DNA of 64,000 nucleotides from Paragyromitra xinjiangensis. Taxonomy: Eukaryota > Ascomycota > Pezizomycetes > Pezizales > Discinaceae. The stretch is from NCBI GenBank assembly GCA_038503065.1, contig JBCAMK010000015.1:124001-188000 (forward strand). The letters run 5' to 3'. The first letter of the stretch is position 1. Each line of letters opens with the position of its first letter. Shown in pieces: positions 32,250-44,352 of this stretch. The translations under genes and the position numbers were made by a program. The notes under the pieces are model-generated. The model had not been told where the DNA came from. It was given only the letters and a program-made list of their open reading frames with translations, and made no database searches.

Positions 32250-35070
32250 GGGGTGTGCACCCATTGCTATCCTGGGCGGAAGGGTTTGCTTTGTGTTCGA
32301 GAAGCAGCTTGACGACTGATGTATGTCCGAACGAAGCTGCCTGGTGTAAGGCTGTTGATTCCCAATTGTCCTGAAGTAAAATGTCCGCTCCCATTTCAAG
32401 CAATTGATATACCGCCTTGAAGTGCCCTACAGCTGATGCCAGGTGCAACGGAGACTGCCCTAGGGTGTTTGTGTGCTGATACATAGGCCGACCCTCCCAA
32501 TTGATATGATTTTCTTCTAGATAAAAATTTACCCGAATAGGATCTTCAAGAAATTTAAGAAATATCGCTGTCGTTTTGGACTCATCACAAGCCATCAGGT
32601 GGGAGCTTAGGTTACGAACCGCATAAGGTAGAAATGGAGCTATAGATTCGGCATCGTCAAAATCCTCCTCATCTGCGGAAAGAGAGGAAGCACATTCAGA
32701 GCTATCAGCGTCCTGCGTGAAAATATCGAATAAAAGATAAACGATGCATGTCGTAGCTATTGTGAGGTTTACATCTTCAGGAATCACGTGATTCCTTATG
32801 AGATATTCTTGAACGGTGTAGTGAGAAAGCCAAATAGTATTGCTGTTCTCATCAATAATGACCAGGCCAGCGCAGACATCAAGTAATGTTTCTCTATCTG
32901 GCAAGTCCCACTCATCTAGTTCGTAACAGTTTGGTTTGACAGAAACTGCATGTCGAAGCCCGTCGACTGTAAGAATCTCCCTGGCTTTCACAAGCCAGGA
33001 CAGAACCTTTAGCGCTAGGCTGAGGCAGTTCCTCCTCCCACTGTGAATAGTAGCAATCACCCTATCGTATGTGGGATCTAAAGGCTTTTCTTCGGTAGAA
33101 TCATTTTTGATATTCTCGAGTTCCGCTAATATTTGGTTTACAGTGGTCTGCTGACAAATGTGTTCGATGTGGAAGTGGACAAGTAAGAACCTGCACATCT
33201 TCGTGTTAGCTAAGATTCCGAAAGATCATGATTCCCCCATGCACCCACATTCCATTTGCACAAGATTTAATATCAGATATAATTTTATCCTTACAATTTC
33301 CTCGGCCGACAAGACGCTTTGCTCGTGGGTTTTCATTAATTTTTTGTCGAATATAGGCCTCAACATCTTCCGCTTGTGCGGAAAGCTCAATCTTCTCTGC
33401 ATTCTGAAGAAAAATTTGGATGTCTTCTGGATACGGTCGACTCGTCACAAATATACCTATCTCATACCTCTCTAGATTTTGAAAAAATAAAAAGAGGTCT
33501 TTCCGTTGAAGACTTTGATTGCATTCATCCAAAGCATCGAAAACGAGAAATAACCGCCTAAATGACTTTGACGCTGCGAGAAAGGCGGCATACAGCTCGT
33601 TGAAGGTAGGCTCTTTCTTTTTGGACAGCAATGTGTCGAGAAATTTCTCAACCTCTACCGAAGGGCTTGACATCTGATTGACAAGCTGCTTCACCAAGCT
33701 AGCGAGAATGTGAATTGGCCTCTGACGGTCTTGCTCGACATAATCGAAATAAATGTAGCATACGGCATTGCCATTTTTCGACTGAGTTTTTATCAGGTAG
33801 TCGATCACTAGGGAGCTAGGCCACTTTGTTAGACGATCCAGAATTTCGGGTACAACTAAATACCTGAGAAATGTTTTCCCAGCGCCAGCTATTCTTTAAA
33901 TTAGTAACTATGACCACCTAAGACAAACTATAGAGCACCCACGAATTCCACGGCCCCAGAGTAGCCGGTAGCCTGGCTGGTCCTTGACCCAATTCTTGAA
34001 TCCCGGAAGCTCCAGTATCCAGTCCCCAGTACCTTCCTGCCTTCGACCACTGATTTCGTTGTGTTTTCCTTCGAAGTCACCAGGATATAACGAATCGAGC
34101 GCATCCCCACGCTCTTTTGCTAGATAGATGGGTTAATGTGTTAGCCCTGAAACACTAAAACATGGGAGCGAGACCATGGGTATTAGTTCTTAGGGTGAGA
34201 ACCTGGCGATGATCTAAATTTTCATCCAAGGAAAACTTTAAGTTGTAACCTCGACCATGATTATCTGGATAATACCACCTTTCATGCCAAACATTCATAC
34301 TCGTCACATGATATGTCAATCAAGGAATAAATTTACCACACGACAAAAATGGGTGTCGAGACGAGCAGCAACCAGCAAGAAAGCATACCAAAGACCCGGA
34401 AGCTTGGGATCAACGAAGGAGATGCATTAAGAAGCTACCAGCTCCATTCACTCTGGCTGTAACGGGGTTGAGGAAAATTTCATGCTTACTTAGTCGGTAT
34501 GTTTCCTCCTTCTGTCGTCTACCGGCCTCTATTGATAGATCATTCTGTATGCTGTGCACAATAAGATTCGTATCTTGAGTATACGCCTCGATTGCTTTTG
34601 ATAGGGCTCTGTATTTGTTAGCAGATTTTTAAGAAGCTGCGTCAATTTACCTACAGATGATCTACAGTCAACGCAAGATTAAAAAGCCTGACATGTCGTT
34701 GTATCCGCTCAATATGCTGAAAAGTTTCCTCCTTTTCGAAAAACCATTTAAGTCTCTTGGTCTTTCCTCGAAAATCCTCCTTTGGCCCGAGCTTCGCCAG
34801 CAGTCTTTGCAGCGCTAGCTTGCATCCATGGAGTGGCCCCTTTTGACCAAGCGCCTGGAGGGCAGGTAACTGGGGTTTCTTTTGGTCTCGGAAATAGCTT
34901 TCCAAGCTGACAAGGACTGTATTGAGAGAATTGAGCTCATCCACAAGGCTCCGGAGATCCTCCGGCGCGTCTTTCGCGCTTCTAATATACTCATAACCCA
35001 GTGATAGAAGCTTCGAGGTGAGCTCCAGGACCGCAAGAACACTAGCTGCAAGACCGAGAGCTTCAGCCAT
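32233..35070 (-). pseudogene. STAND/NLR receptor, N-terminal half (Helo-like, NACHT, first ankyrin repeats)
   Basis: Six predicted exons keep one frame: 34655-35070, 34490-34608, 33943-34119, 33864-33888, 33249-33815 and 32233-33190. The N-terminus (MAEALGLAASVLAVLELTSK) is the helical domain found at the start of fungal STAND proteins. The NACHT NTPase has Walker A GIPGAGKT, Walker B LVFDALDE and a sensor-like FVTSRP. A winged-helix segment follows with LRHAVSV and LSHYTVQEYLI. Two complete ankyrin repeats and the start of a third (NGCTPLS) end at a TAG inside the PiggyBac inverted repeat. Such receptors sense non-self in fungi and can trigger regulated cell death. The 370-bp second intron is unusually long and may hide an exon. 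Expression would give a receptor lacking most of its sensor repeats. Confidence 0.85.
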
Positions 35071-36303
35071 AGCTGTGAGCGGGCCTGGTTCTTGAAGTTG
35101 ATGGAAAGAAAGCCAACTGATTGCGGACTGCCCACGGTGTTATGGAATAATATCAGTGTTAGGCTGTGAGCCTTGTCAACATATTCGTTCGGATGTTGTC
35201 CCGTATGGCAGCCTTACTTAGCCCCTTGAGTTCTCGTGTCACGTTGCACGGCATCCGGAGCCCCAGCCTCACGACGATTCTGAACTGTGAGCTGATGCTG
35301 CTTTATCGTGTTCATTCAAAGTCTCTAATTAGCTGCCCTGAACCGCTACAATCAGCATTCCCACACATAATTCACAGTGCTTCCCTACCTACTGACGCTC
35401 TCTCGGCAACGGCGCGGCGTTTAGATCACGAGACTCTATGAACACTGAAAAGAACCGGAAAAATCTGAAAAAAATGCAAGTTGAAGTATAACATTAGTAA
35501 AGCAATATAGAAGAAAACCTAATGTGTGCAATTGTTCCTAGTTGCGGTAGCCCAGCTTGTGCTAGGGGCTGTACATGTTACCACAATACTCAGCTGCAAG
35601 GATAGAGACACAGCACCAAGCCCGAAAGTTTGTGTGAATTGAACCTAATAGAGTATACACCAGATATCATACTATCATACTATAAATTTCCAGCACATCC
35701 TGTCAATGCTTGTTGGGAAAGCTCAGGCGCTGCGATCTAGTCAAAATGCCGCGAAGTTACTAAGGGAGCGCCAGTAGGTAGGGAAGCACTGTATAGAGTA
35801 CGTACCTGAGGGGTTATCTTCCCTTGCTGTCGCAATCACCCTCAAGCCTCTAAGACCCCTATGAACTATTTAGTTCCAGATTTACGGGTTGTTTCCGAGC
35901 CAGCCCCGAGTAACAAAGGAACGTTGTAGGGACAAATCCCTCGAATGGTATGGAGGTAGAAAAATATCCTCTTGAGATTCAGACATCTCATATCTTAGAG
36001 TTATCGAGCTCCAAGACCGGTTCCGTACGAACGGTCTGTCCTCAAGGCAACTTCCTAAAATTAACTTATTTCAGCCTCTTAGCCCAAGCTGATGGGCTAG
36101 CGGCCAGATACTGCATTGGAAAACTAGTTCGCATTTCTTTTTTTACCAGCTACTATCCCTCTATTATCATACTGCCCCTACTTCAGCACTGATTCGCGAT
36201 TCGGAGCTGGATCTGCATTTTCTTCTTTGCAACTGTATTTTGCTAGCCAGCGCTAGAAAGGGAAACGCTCTCTTCAGGCATCAGCGAGCAAAACAAAAGA
36301 AAT
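35071..36303. other. Intergenic, about 1.2 kb
   Basis: Promoter side of the NLR gene. Nothing recognisable besides short frames. Confidence 0.5.
36290..36298 (-). terminator. RNA polymerase III terminator of tRNA-Glu
   Basis: TTTTGTTTT on the minus strand a few bases past the tRNA 3' end. Confidence 0.75.
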
Positions 36304-36375
36304 CTCCGTTGCGGGGAATCGAACCCCGATCTGCTCGGTGAAAGCGAGCGATGCTAACCGTTACACCACAACGGA
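36304..36375 (-). tRNA. tRNA-Glu (anticodon UUC)
   Basis: 72 nt that fold as a cloverleaf: acceptor stem TCCGTTG/CAACGGA with discriminator G and a D-arm with GTGTAACGGTTAGCAT. The anticodon stem GCTCG/CGAGC encloses loop CTTTCAC (anticodon TTC). The T-arm is CGGGGTTCGATTCCCCG. There is no intron and, as usual, CCA is not encoded. Confidence 0.97.
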
Positions 36376-36740
36376 TTATGTTTTCGTGCTAATTTGAAAC
36401 CATTTGACTCATATTTAGTTTTTGGTGAGAAGTTTTCAAGATGTTGTGAGTTATCTTATCAATCGGCGCCATCTTAGCGCCGGCTACTTCCGACGATAGG
36501 GTAATGATCATAAGACCACAAAGTGTAACACGCCCGCAAGGAATTCACCTCATTAGATAGCTTTAAAAGAATTCCCTAATTTTACTATTTGGACACCTTC
36601 TACGACCCACCCCTTCCTAATCGGCCGAAACCAAGTTACTTTCCACTCCGGGCCAACCATTATTCCCCGAGGCCCTGGATTCTCCTTACTAATTCTAGGA
36701 TCAACTATACTTATTAATACCCGACTTTCTCCTTCTAAAC
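36376..36740. other. Spacer upstream of tRNA
   Basis: 365 bp, pyrimidine-rich toward its right end on the plus strand. No gene seen. Confidence 0.5.
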
Positions 36741-37403
36741 TTATCCAGAACCATAACCCCTACCAAAACCCTCGTTAGCACCTAAAAGAACCAAAGACTT
36801 ATCCAAGCCCCACAACTCACCATTAACCATTTCACCACACACCACCCCCTTCGCCGGCACCGAAATCGCATAAATAACATTGCACCCCCTCATAGACCTC
36901 CCACCCCCCGCAACCGCATCAAGCAGCCTATCCCGCGCCACTCGATTCCGCGCAGCGGACTCCCCCATCCATAACCTCGCCGCAGTCCAACTCGTTGGAT
37001 GATTGTCGTCTTCACAAACGTAGTATGAGTCTGGACGGGAGCTGTACCCTTTTTCTTCGTGAGGTGTGAATATGCGTGCGATGTCTTGTAGAGATTTTAT
37101 TGGTTTTACGCGAGGATGGGGTTTGGGTGGTTTTGTGGCGTAGATGGTGGGGGTGCAGAGGGTTTGGTCTGGTTCTGTTGTGGGGTTTTGGGTGGCTTCG
37201 GTGTTGTCGAGGCTGCTGCGGAGGTGGGGGTTGCGCAGGCTGTGGTAGGACCGGAGCGACAACATGCCTAGAGATAGTATGGAGAGGTGGCAGTGGAGAG
37301 CTTTTTGTTGATCGTGAGCGAGGGTGGGTGGTTTGGATTTTGTGGTATTGTCGGCGACTTTGGGGCTGTGGTTTTTGGTCTGAGTGGTGTTGGTGGTTAT
37401 CAT
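36741..37403 (-). CDS. Hypothetical protein (220 aa), no family recognised
   Basis: ATG at 37403, single exon. The first 90 residues are T/P/K/H-rich and look disordered. Residues 100-220 have more ordinary composition, with IKSLQDIARIFTPHEEKGY, W-A-R-LWMGES and a glycine-rich end. Overlapping frames on both strands are also open here because of skewed base composition, so coding status is not certain. The coding strand changes from C-rich to G-rich near 37005. No signal peptide or membrane segment. Confidence 0.4.
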   Translation of the reverse strand: MITTNTTQTKNHSPKVADNTTKSKPPTLAHDQQKALHCHLSILSLGMLSLRSYHSLRNPHLRSSLDNTEATQNPTTEPDQTLCTPTIYATKPPKPHPRVKPIKSLQDIARIFTPHEEKGYSSRPDSYYVCEDDNHPTSWTAARLWMGESAARNRVARDRLLDAVAGGGRSMRGCNVIYAISVPAKGVVCGEMVNGELWGLDKSLVLLGANEGFGRGYGSG

Positions 37404-39264
37404 TGGTGTTGAAGCTATGGGTTATATCTCTGGCTTCGTTCAATGTTGTTATTGGCAATTTAATATTGGTGGGGGGCTGTAATCTGGTTTTAATTATTAC
37501 ATAGTAGTTTTGAGAGAATGAGAAACCCGCATCTCCAGAGGTCCTAGATACTAGTAACGAATAAAAAGAGAATTCCCTAAAGATTGCCGATTAATGCAAC
37601 CAGCAACAAATAAAACTACACCAGTATTTCGATACAGGAAGTTAGATTGTGTTCAGATGGCTAGAGACTATCGTTCCCGGAGTGCGTGATGCTATCTGCA
37701 GCAAGATTTACGTCGCTGCTCAACTTTCCGGATCTGAGATGGTGATAAAAATAAAATATAAAGATAACTACCGCACGTTTAGAAGTTGTAAGATATTAAG
37801 TCATAGTAGTTATGTAGCTCGTGAAGATAACATCTTAGCGGTAAACAACTGGAGGGGGGTGGATGGATCTTCCTGCACAGCAAGGAAAGAACCGAGGGTC
37901 TGGCTTTGAGGATTGACACCAAATTGTAGCTTGAATTATATATCCAAGAAACAAATAAAATAGAGATCCAGGGATCAAGAAATTATGAAGTTAACTAGAC
38001 AGTAAACAAAACCAAACCCTACTCCAAGATCCCCCATACTAGTGGCTCTCACCCTTCCACCTTGGCAAACAGCCAACAGCTCAAAGCAGAGAAAAAGTAA
38101 ACTGGTGAGGATCTGAACAGCAAACCAAACATCTCTTCGGAACAAACAAGTGTTGGTAGACATTTGCCCCTTGGGTTGCGGTTCTTCGAATGGATTGGGG
38201 TTAGATTGTCTCGAACCGGCCTCTGGCCAATGGCTTGGTGATGCGAACACAAGAAACACACTAAGCCTAATTGGGTTTGGTTTGAGACAAGGGGTTAGAC
38301 TCGTTTAGCCTGTGGGGTAGTTTTGTTTGTTCCCGCTGCTGTTAGTGTTTTCGCCGTTTCCATTTCGGGTTTGTCTTTATTAATTCTACACTGGGTTCGT
38401 ATATCTAAGATTCTATCTCAATCACTGTGTCTGAATCCGGTAGGAATATTGATTCGTAGTACGACCAGGAGGAAAACGGCATGTTTTTTTCTTCTCGAAG
38501 TGTAGAGACTTCTGTAACACTGACGCTGCAACCCCTCCAAAAAAACATGCAACCTCCACTTGCTAAAAAATAAGTTATTGTTTGTAGGTTCGCCTAGGAA
38601 TAATAACTACTCATAGCAAGGCGACCAGTATTTTTAAACTTAGCGAGAGGTTATTCAGACCGTGGGCAGATAGCTGATGGGGTACTAGAGCAGCCGTGTC
38701 GAACATCGTGATGGAGTTCATCGTGAGATCCGTTGCTAACTACATGTGGATGAACCTCTTTACTGTCACGAGATGTGAACAGAGAGACATAGATAATTTC
38801 TCGCTGGCAGATGGGCTTTGATCACCTCTTGAATCACGAACCATCTAGCCAACGATCTCAAGATACGGTAATTACATATACGCCATTCTCATCCAACCTC
38901 CAGCAAGTTGAAGGTTGAATTGAATGTACGGCACCGGCACGGCTTCCGGCTTCGAGCCCTAATGTAGACCACGCTAACAGCAGCGCACAAAAAAACAGTC
39001 CAAGACCGCTCTATTCAAAGATCTCTTCAGCAGATCTCTCCATCACTTCTTCATCACTTCTTCATCAAGGCCTCTTCGATCACTTCACAGAACTTCAGAA
39101 CTTCATCAACTACCCAGAAAAACAGACCCATTTTATTCCTCTAAGACAGAAAAGAGACTCTCACTACACTTTTCCCATACATTTCCCCAGCACCGTCACA
39201 GGCCATCACTCGAACAACGAAATGACAGCCAAAAGCGCGAGAGGAAGAAAAAAGAAACCTACAT
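37404..39264. other. Intergenic, about 1.9 kb
   Basis: No gene supported. Near 39030-39070 there is a short imperfect CATCACTTCTT repeat. The remainder shows only chance frames. Confidence 0.5.
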
Positions 39265-40392
39265 CTACGCCAGACGATATACATAATCGTCGCGCCCATC
39301 AAGCCAGACATCGACATTCCAGGCCGTGTCCTCCCAGAACTTTTCATAGTTCCTACCCTCGACGTAGCCGACATGCGGCGTGACGACAACACGATTTCCC
39401 AATTTCCTCCACTCACTGTCCTCCGGAAGAGGTTCCTGCTCGAAAACATCAATCCCCGCACCCCGAATCTTCCCCTCCTTCAACATTCTGATCAAGGCCT
39501 GCTCATCGATGATCGGCCCACGAGACGTATTGATGATAATCGCCGTGGGCTTCATCTTACTAAGATCCTCCTCCCCGATGATTCCCACCGAGCGATCCGA
39601 CAGGACTAGATGAACCGAGATGAAATCCGACGTCTCGAACAGCTCGTGTTTCGACACGATCGAAACATGATCTAGCTGCTCAGGAGACATCTTACGAGTC
39701 GTGAGATTCTGCGACCACGCAACAACATTCATACCGAACGCACCGGCAATCTTAGCAACCGCAGTGCCGAGCCGTCCGAAGCCAACGATACCGAGAGTCT
39801 TACCCATCAACCCGACAGGAAGAATGTTAGGCCCGAATGTTTCAATATGCTGCCACGGGGTCCCTAGCTCCTTAACGCTACGATCATACGCAGGGATTTG
39901 ACGAGCGCAAGCCAGTAAGAGTCCCCAGATATGCTCAGCGGTGGAATTACCAGTCGCCCCGGTTCCAGCAACAATTATGCCACGTCTCCTAGCGGCATCA
40001 AGGTCAATGGAGCGGTTAACCGGCCCAGTTGTCGTCAAGAGTTTAAGATTCGGAAGGGCATTGAGGAGTTCAGCGGGGAATGGAGTACGCTCACGCATAG
40101 TACAAATGATATCATACGGCCGCAACACAGATGGAAGATCTGCAGTTGGGATATGTTCCTTGAAGGTTTTAACAGCGATCGACACCTTAGTCAGTCTACT
40201 CGAGCGGACGCCAGTCCACGCTTGCTCAGCAGATGAGATAGCGACGTTCTGGTAGTCGTCGAGGATTGCGATCTTAACGCCAGCATGAAGGTCTCCGAGG
40301 GCACGGAACATTGCTTCATAAGGGTTATAGGGGTGGTGGGGACGAGTAGACATTACACCGAAGGGATTATCTGGGGGTCGGTAGTTCTGCAT
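39265..40392 (-). CDS. D-isomer-specific 2-hydroxyacid dehydrogenase (375 aa)
   Basis: NAD(P)-dependent oxidoreductase interconverting 2-oxo acids and D-2-hydroxy acids, probably cytosolic. The catalytic domain halves flank a Rossmann domain with the nucleotide motif GFGRLG (204-209). The catalytic triad is Arg291 (NTSRG), Glu320 (FEQEPLP) and His340 (TPHVGY). At the end of the second Rossmann strand the sequence is AWSQNLT rather than an Asp, which leaves cofactor choice open. A 13-residue extension precedes Met14, which could also serve as the start. Length is slightly above the usual 310-350 because of the N-terminus. Substrate cannot be told from sequence; the WSQNL signature is common in a fungal D-3-phosphoglycerate-dehydrogenase-like subgroup. 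Single exon. Confidence 0.93.
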   Translation of the reverse strand: MQNYRPPDNPFGVMSTRPHHPYNPYEAMFRALGDLHAGVKIAILDDYQNVAISSAEQAWTGVRSSRLTKVSIAVKTFKEHIPTADLPSVLRPYDIICTMRERTPFPAELLNALPNLKLLTTTGPVNRSIDLDAARRRGIIVAGTGATGNSTAEHIWGLLLACARQIPAYDRSVKELGTPWQHIETFGPNILPVGLMGKTLGIVGFGRLGTAVAKIAGAFGMNVVAWSQNLTTRKMSPEQLDHVSIVSKHELFETSDFISVHLVLSDRSVGIIGEEDLSKMKPTAIIINTSRGPIIDEQALIRMLKEGKIRGAGIDVFEQEPLPEDSEWRKLGNRVVVTPHVGYVEGRNYEKFWEDTAWNVDVWLDGRDDYVYRLA

Positions 40393-43300
40393 CTTGAAGA
40401 CGTAGATGAGAATTATGTGGAGGGGGGGAGATGAGGGTTGACATCGAAGGGGAAAATCTCTGGGTATTTATAGTGATGGAGGTAGCCCTAGCCCTGTGGT
40501 CGTGACGTTCGTGGGATTTTGGTCTGCTCGGCGTAGGGGCTTTGTTGAACCTTGTTTTGGATGTGAATTTCGCCGACGGGGCCGTTCTGATGTCTCGGCT
40601 GCGGAGCGTGATGGAAGTATGTACGTGTGTTCTTTGTCTGTATCAGCAATACTGATGTGATATCCTAGGTATTGCTAGTCGGATTTCCTATTTGGGACCC
40701 GGAAGTTGTCCAAATTCACGACGTTTGATAGGATGATATGTAGCTTCCCGTAATTGGACGAAAACAGCAGAAGCTCTTGGAATCTAGAAAAATCACACGA
40801 TACTGAACCATTCTTTATTCAATTCATCCTAACTTGGATACAGTCGCCAGAGAATGGCCAAGAGGGACAGCATAGAGATACTACGTTTCTCCTTTACGGA
40901 TCTAATCTTTGCCAGAGCGTAATTAAACGTCAGCTGACGATCTTCAGCCCTTCGACGTGAAAAGTGACAGCGGATACCGTAGTAACTCGAGAGAGGGAAC
41001 CTTACGCTAAGGCGTTGGAATTCCTTCTACGGGCAAAGCGTCAATTAAAAGGGCCAAAGCACAGCGAAAATTTCTCGCCGCCTTACCAATAAAGGCAATT
41101 CTAACGTCTTAGCGCGAGGTTCCTCTCTCGAGTTACTACGGTACAATGTTTTATCTAGCGGAAGAACGCCGATTGCGAGTCTACAGCAAGGGTGATCTGA
41201 TTGCTCTTCTGTAGCACGATACAGCTAGTGCTTGGTTCAAGCTCCCGAATAGCCATCTAATTACACTAGCGAATCGTAGTGACGCACTAGTAATAATGGC
41301 TTCACCGATCGGTTCCGGGGAGGTAATTACCACGACTAGTTACTCCACGCTCAGCACCTCACTAGGAAATTACCTACGACTCTCTAACTCCTCGTGCTAG
41401 ATTAATCCTGCATGAGCAATAGAGACCAAGTCCGTTTGCTTTTTACCTTCAAAGTGGAAAGCGCCCCACCAAACGGCTTACCAGGCTCCAAATACCCATC
41501 AAATAATCTAAAGTCTATTACCGAGCGCCCTAGGAAATAGGAAATCGCTACATCAGGCCGTATCAGGAAGTTTACTATCTCCAACATTTCAAGTGCGTTT
41601 CGCGCCTATGTACAGCGGCGAACCAGCAGGAAGAGGCAGATATACAACTTTTGCCCTTCTTCACATTCTTATGTTCATTCGGTGTGGAAATGAAGGCGGT
41701 GTCAAGCGCTATCTGATAGAACTACAAGACAAGGGCTGGGATGTCATGGTCCGGGAGCTTGGAGATGAAGAGATCAATTTCGATACTACGACTACCTGAG
41801 AGGGTATCTCAATATGAAGGGCGGTATTCCCTCACCCAAGCCGTTGGTGAGCCAGCAAAACACGGATTTTGCTTTTAGCTTCGCCGAAAATCACACGATA
41901 TCGGTCGCCGGGGAAAAGAACACAATTGAAAGTCTACCCCGCAGAGACGAGTCGGTCTTGAGCACTTTGATTGGAGAATACGAAACTGCTACCTGGGATC
42001 CTACCTGTCTCGTGCCTAGATCTAGCTGTAATTGTGAATAAAACACAACTACGAAAATAGCCTAGGGACAACAGAGACTCTTCATAGAGGCTGCTATTTT
42101 TTGAGACGAAAACGAAAACAAAGCCTAGCGTTAACTCATTGAGATAAGACCCTTGAATATACGCAAAACGTGCTGAGGCGAGCTTGGGGTCGCTAGCAAA
42201 CATGGTCGGTTTGTAATCCCACTGACTGAATTCGTTGTCTACCTAAAGTTTTGAGTCTTTTGTTTCGGGAGAATTTTTCATGCTAAACCACTCTTTATTG
42301 CATTCACATGTTAGATTCGGAAAACCCAAAGACATGCACGTGTCAGATTTCAACACTACGAATACAGCCAGAGAATTGCAGTTTATCTCACGCTATACAT
42401 CATAAAATCTCACTCGGCGGCAGGAGTACCCCGCAATTTCTTACCGCTTGCAGAAGCGGGGAAACCTGGGGCTTCACATGGCAGGGGCCACCGGGGCGGC
42501 ACCGGAGCAGTTGTAGATTGGCCTCTAAGTAACGGTTTACCCGTAGTAGTAGTTGCTTTCGTTCCTTGGTGTACTCTAATATTAGTCAATAGGCTATAAC
42601 TTGTACCTCCATCCCAGCCAGGAGGATTCCCGAATTACCCGTTGTCTAAAGGTTTATTTGGGGCCATAGTGAGCTACTCGGAGAAGGCTGTGGGGAGATG
42701 TAGCCACACAGCTATGTGCTACGCGGAGATCTAGAACGAACGGAAGGGATGGAAAAATAAGGTTAGTCTACTTATATTTCACATGTATTATACAGCAATC
42801 TTTAGTCCAGATCTCAGTCCCGAGGATGAAAATATATGCTATCCTTGACTCTTTAACGTTTATTTATTAGTAACCCCACTCCAGCAGACTGCTACTCTAA
42901 ACATCATGTAGTAGAATAGTCATCAATGCAACCCCTGTACACCTAAGACACAAAAACCACGGTTAAAAGTTGCGCTGTGTGAAGGTAATTCCCTGTCGAT
43001 TCTAGGGGGAGTGATTACCGATAGAGTTGCTTGATTAAGCGAGAGCCTTGCTGCATGTCAATGCAGCCTACTCTATCTTTTAATTTCTGGTGGACCAGAC
43101 TCCGGATGCCATCTCGGTTCGCATAGATCCAAGAGCCCTAGATGCTTGGGTGAGTTGGTTGACGTTAATATTATCAGTAGAATTTATGCCAATGAGCTTC
43201 AACTACAATCGGGTATTCTATTCATCTAAGAGAGGATAGGAGGGTTCTGTTTTCGCCACATCTTATTTTAACGTTGCTTGAGCGCCCGTACCTGTCGATC

Positions 43301-44352
43301 ACAGTACCGAGATCCGCTTACAGCAGTGAAAATCCTATTGAACATCTAATTGACCCTTTCAAAGAAAAACTCCCTCATCTACTCCCTCCCTAATATTCCC
43401 ACAAAACGGCAAGTTCCTCGGTCATCCCGAATAGTTAGAATATCATTTCCAGGATCCCCCCCTCACGTCGTACAACCCTCCATGTGGGGTAACTCCGGAT
43501 ATCGGGGCAACTTCCGGTTTAGATCAGCAGCTCTCTCTAATCCCTGTTTGCGTCTTGTAGAACAATACATATTCTCAACGGCTAACGATACCCGCTGCGA
43601 CTGTAACACAGCTAACCAAAGGGTGTAGAAGAAATAATCCCCCTCGCAGTTTATAAAGAGTACGTCGGCTCCTTTTCGGCATCACAAGCCAGTTGCGACC
43701 CCTTTCAAATGCAAATCTCACAACATCAACGAGCACGGTATTCACAACGAAGTCTCCGTACCCCACAATTTCCCCAGGAAAATACTTCAGATACCCCCAG
43801 TACGCATTGGCAATTAACCAGTACTCTAACGGTCGCCGTCCACCTGACCATGTACAGAGACTTGGTATAGGTTCCTTGTTCGTCTCTTCATCCCTGGTAC
43901 TTGGTGGAGTTTCCGCAGCACAAAGCGGTTTTCGCAAGGCGATGGAGAGATGAGAGTATTCAATTCACACACCAGGATTCTTCGTCTCCTTCCTTATCTC
44001 CCAAGCCCGCTTCGGAGACCGCGTTCCGGACGCGAATCTCGGCCGTTGTTCCGGAGCGCAGGGGGAGCTTGAACACTCCAAGGGGGGGAGATCGCCCTAG
44101 GCCTGGGTGGAGGAGGTTGCCCTAGAGGAAGGAGGTTGCCCTAGGCACTATCTGCTGTACTACACAGGATGAATCGAATCTCTGAGATAGCGCTATTACA
44201 ATTTGGGAGAGTGGAAATACAATTCTGGGGATAGCTATGGGACGAACCAGACGGAAATGTATATATATATCGACGAAACCCGCATAGATAATTCCCATGA
44301 AGAGTAGACCTTAGCTCTCATTCCACCGTTTCTACCTCCTCACTTCCTCAGA
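40393..44352. other. Gene-poor stretch, about 4 kb
   Basis: Contains the MITE at 40977-41141. A frame at 41593-41799 (plus) and one at 43575-43937 (minus, no ATG, with a hydrophobic YWLIANAYWGYLKYF stretch) could be gene remnants, but neither has a recognisable motif. A small direct repeat GGAGGTTGCCCTAG occurs twice near 44110-44143. Confidence 0.45.
40977..41141. mobile_element. 165-bp MITE with long inverted repeats and TA flanks
   Basis: The ends begin CCGTAGTAACTCGAGAGAGG and are inverted copies of each other over about 48 bp, with a 1-nt indel and few mismatches. The element is bounded by TA on both sides (40975-40976 and 41142-41143), as expected for a Tc1/mariner-type target duplication. 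The 70-bp centre has no ORF. Confidence 0.85.

Noticed and set aside
37012..37504. Overlapping 140-150-codon frames on both strands
   Set aside because: Biased base composition suppresses stops there. Only the 36741-37403 frame has moderately protein-like content.
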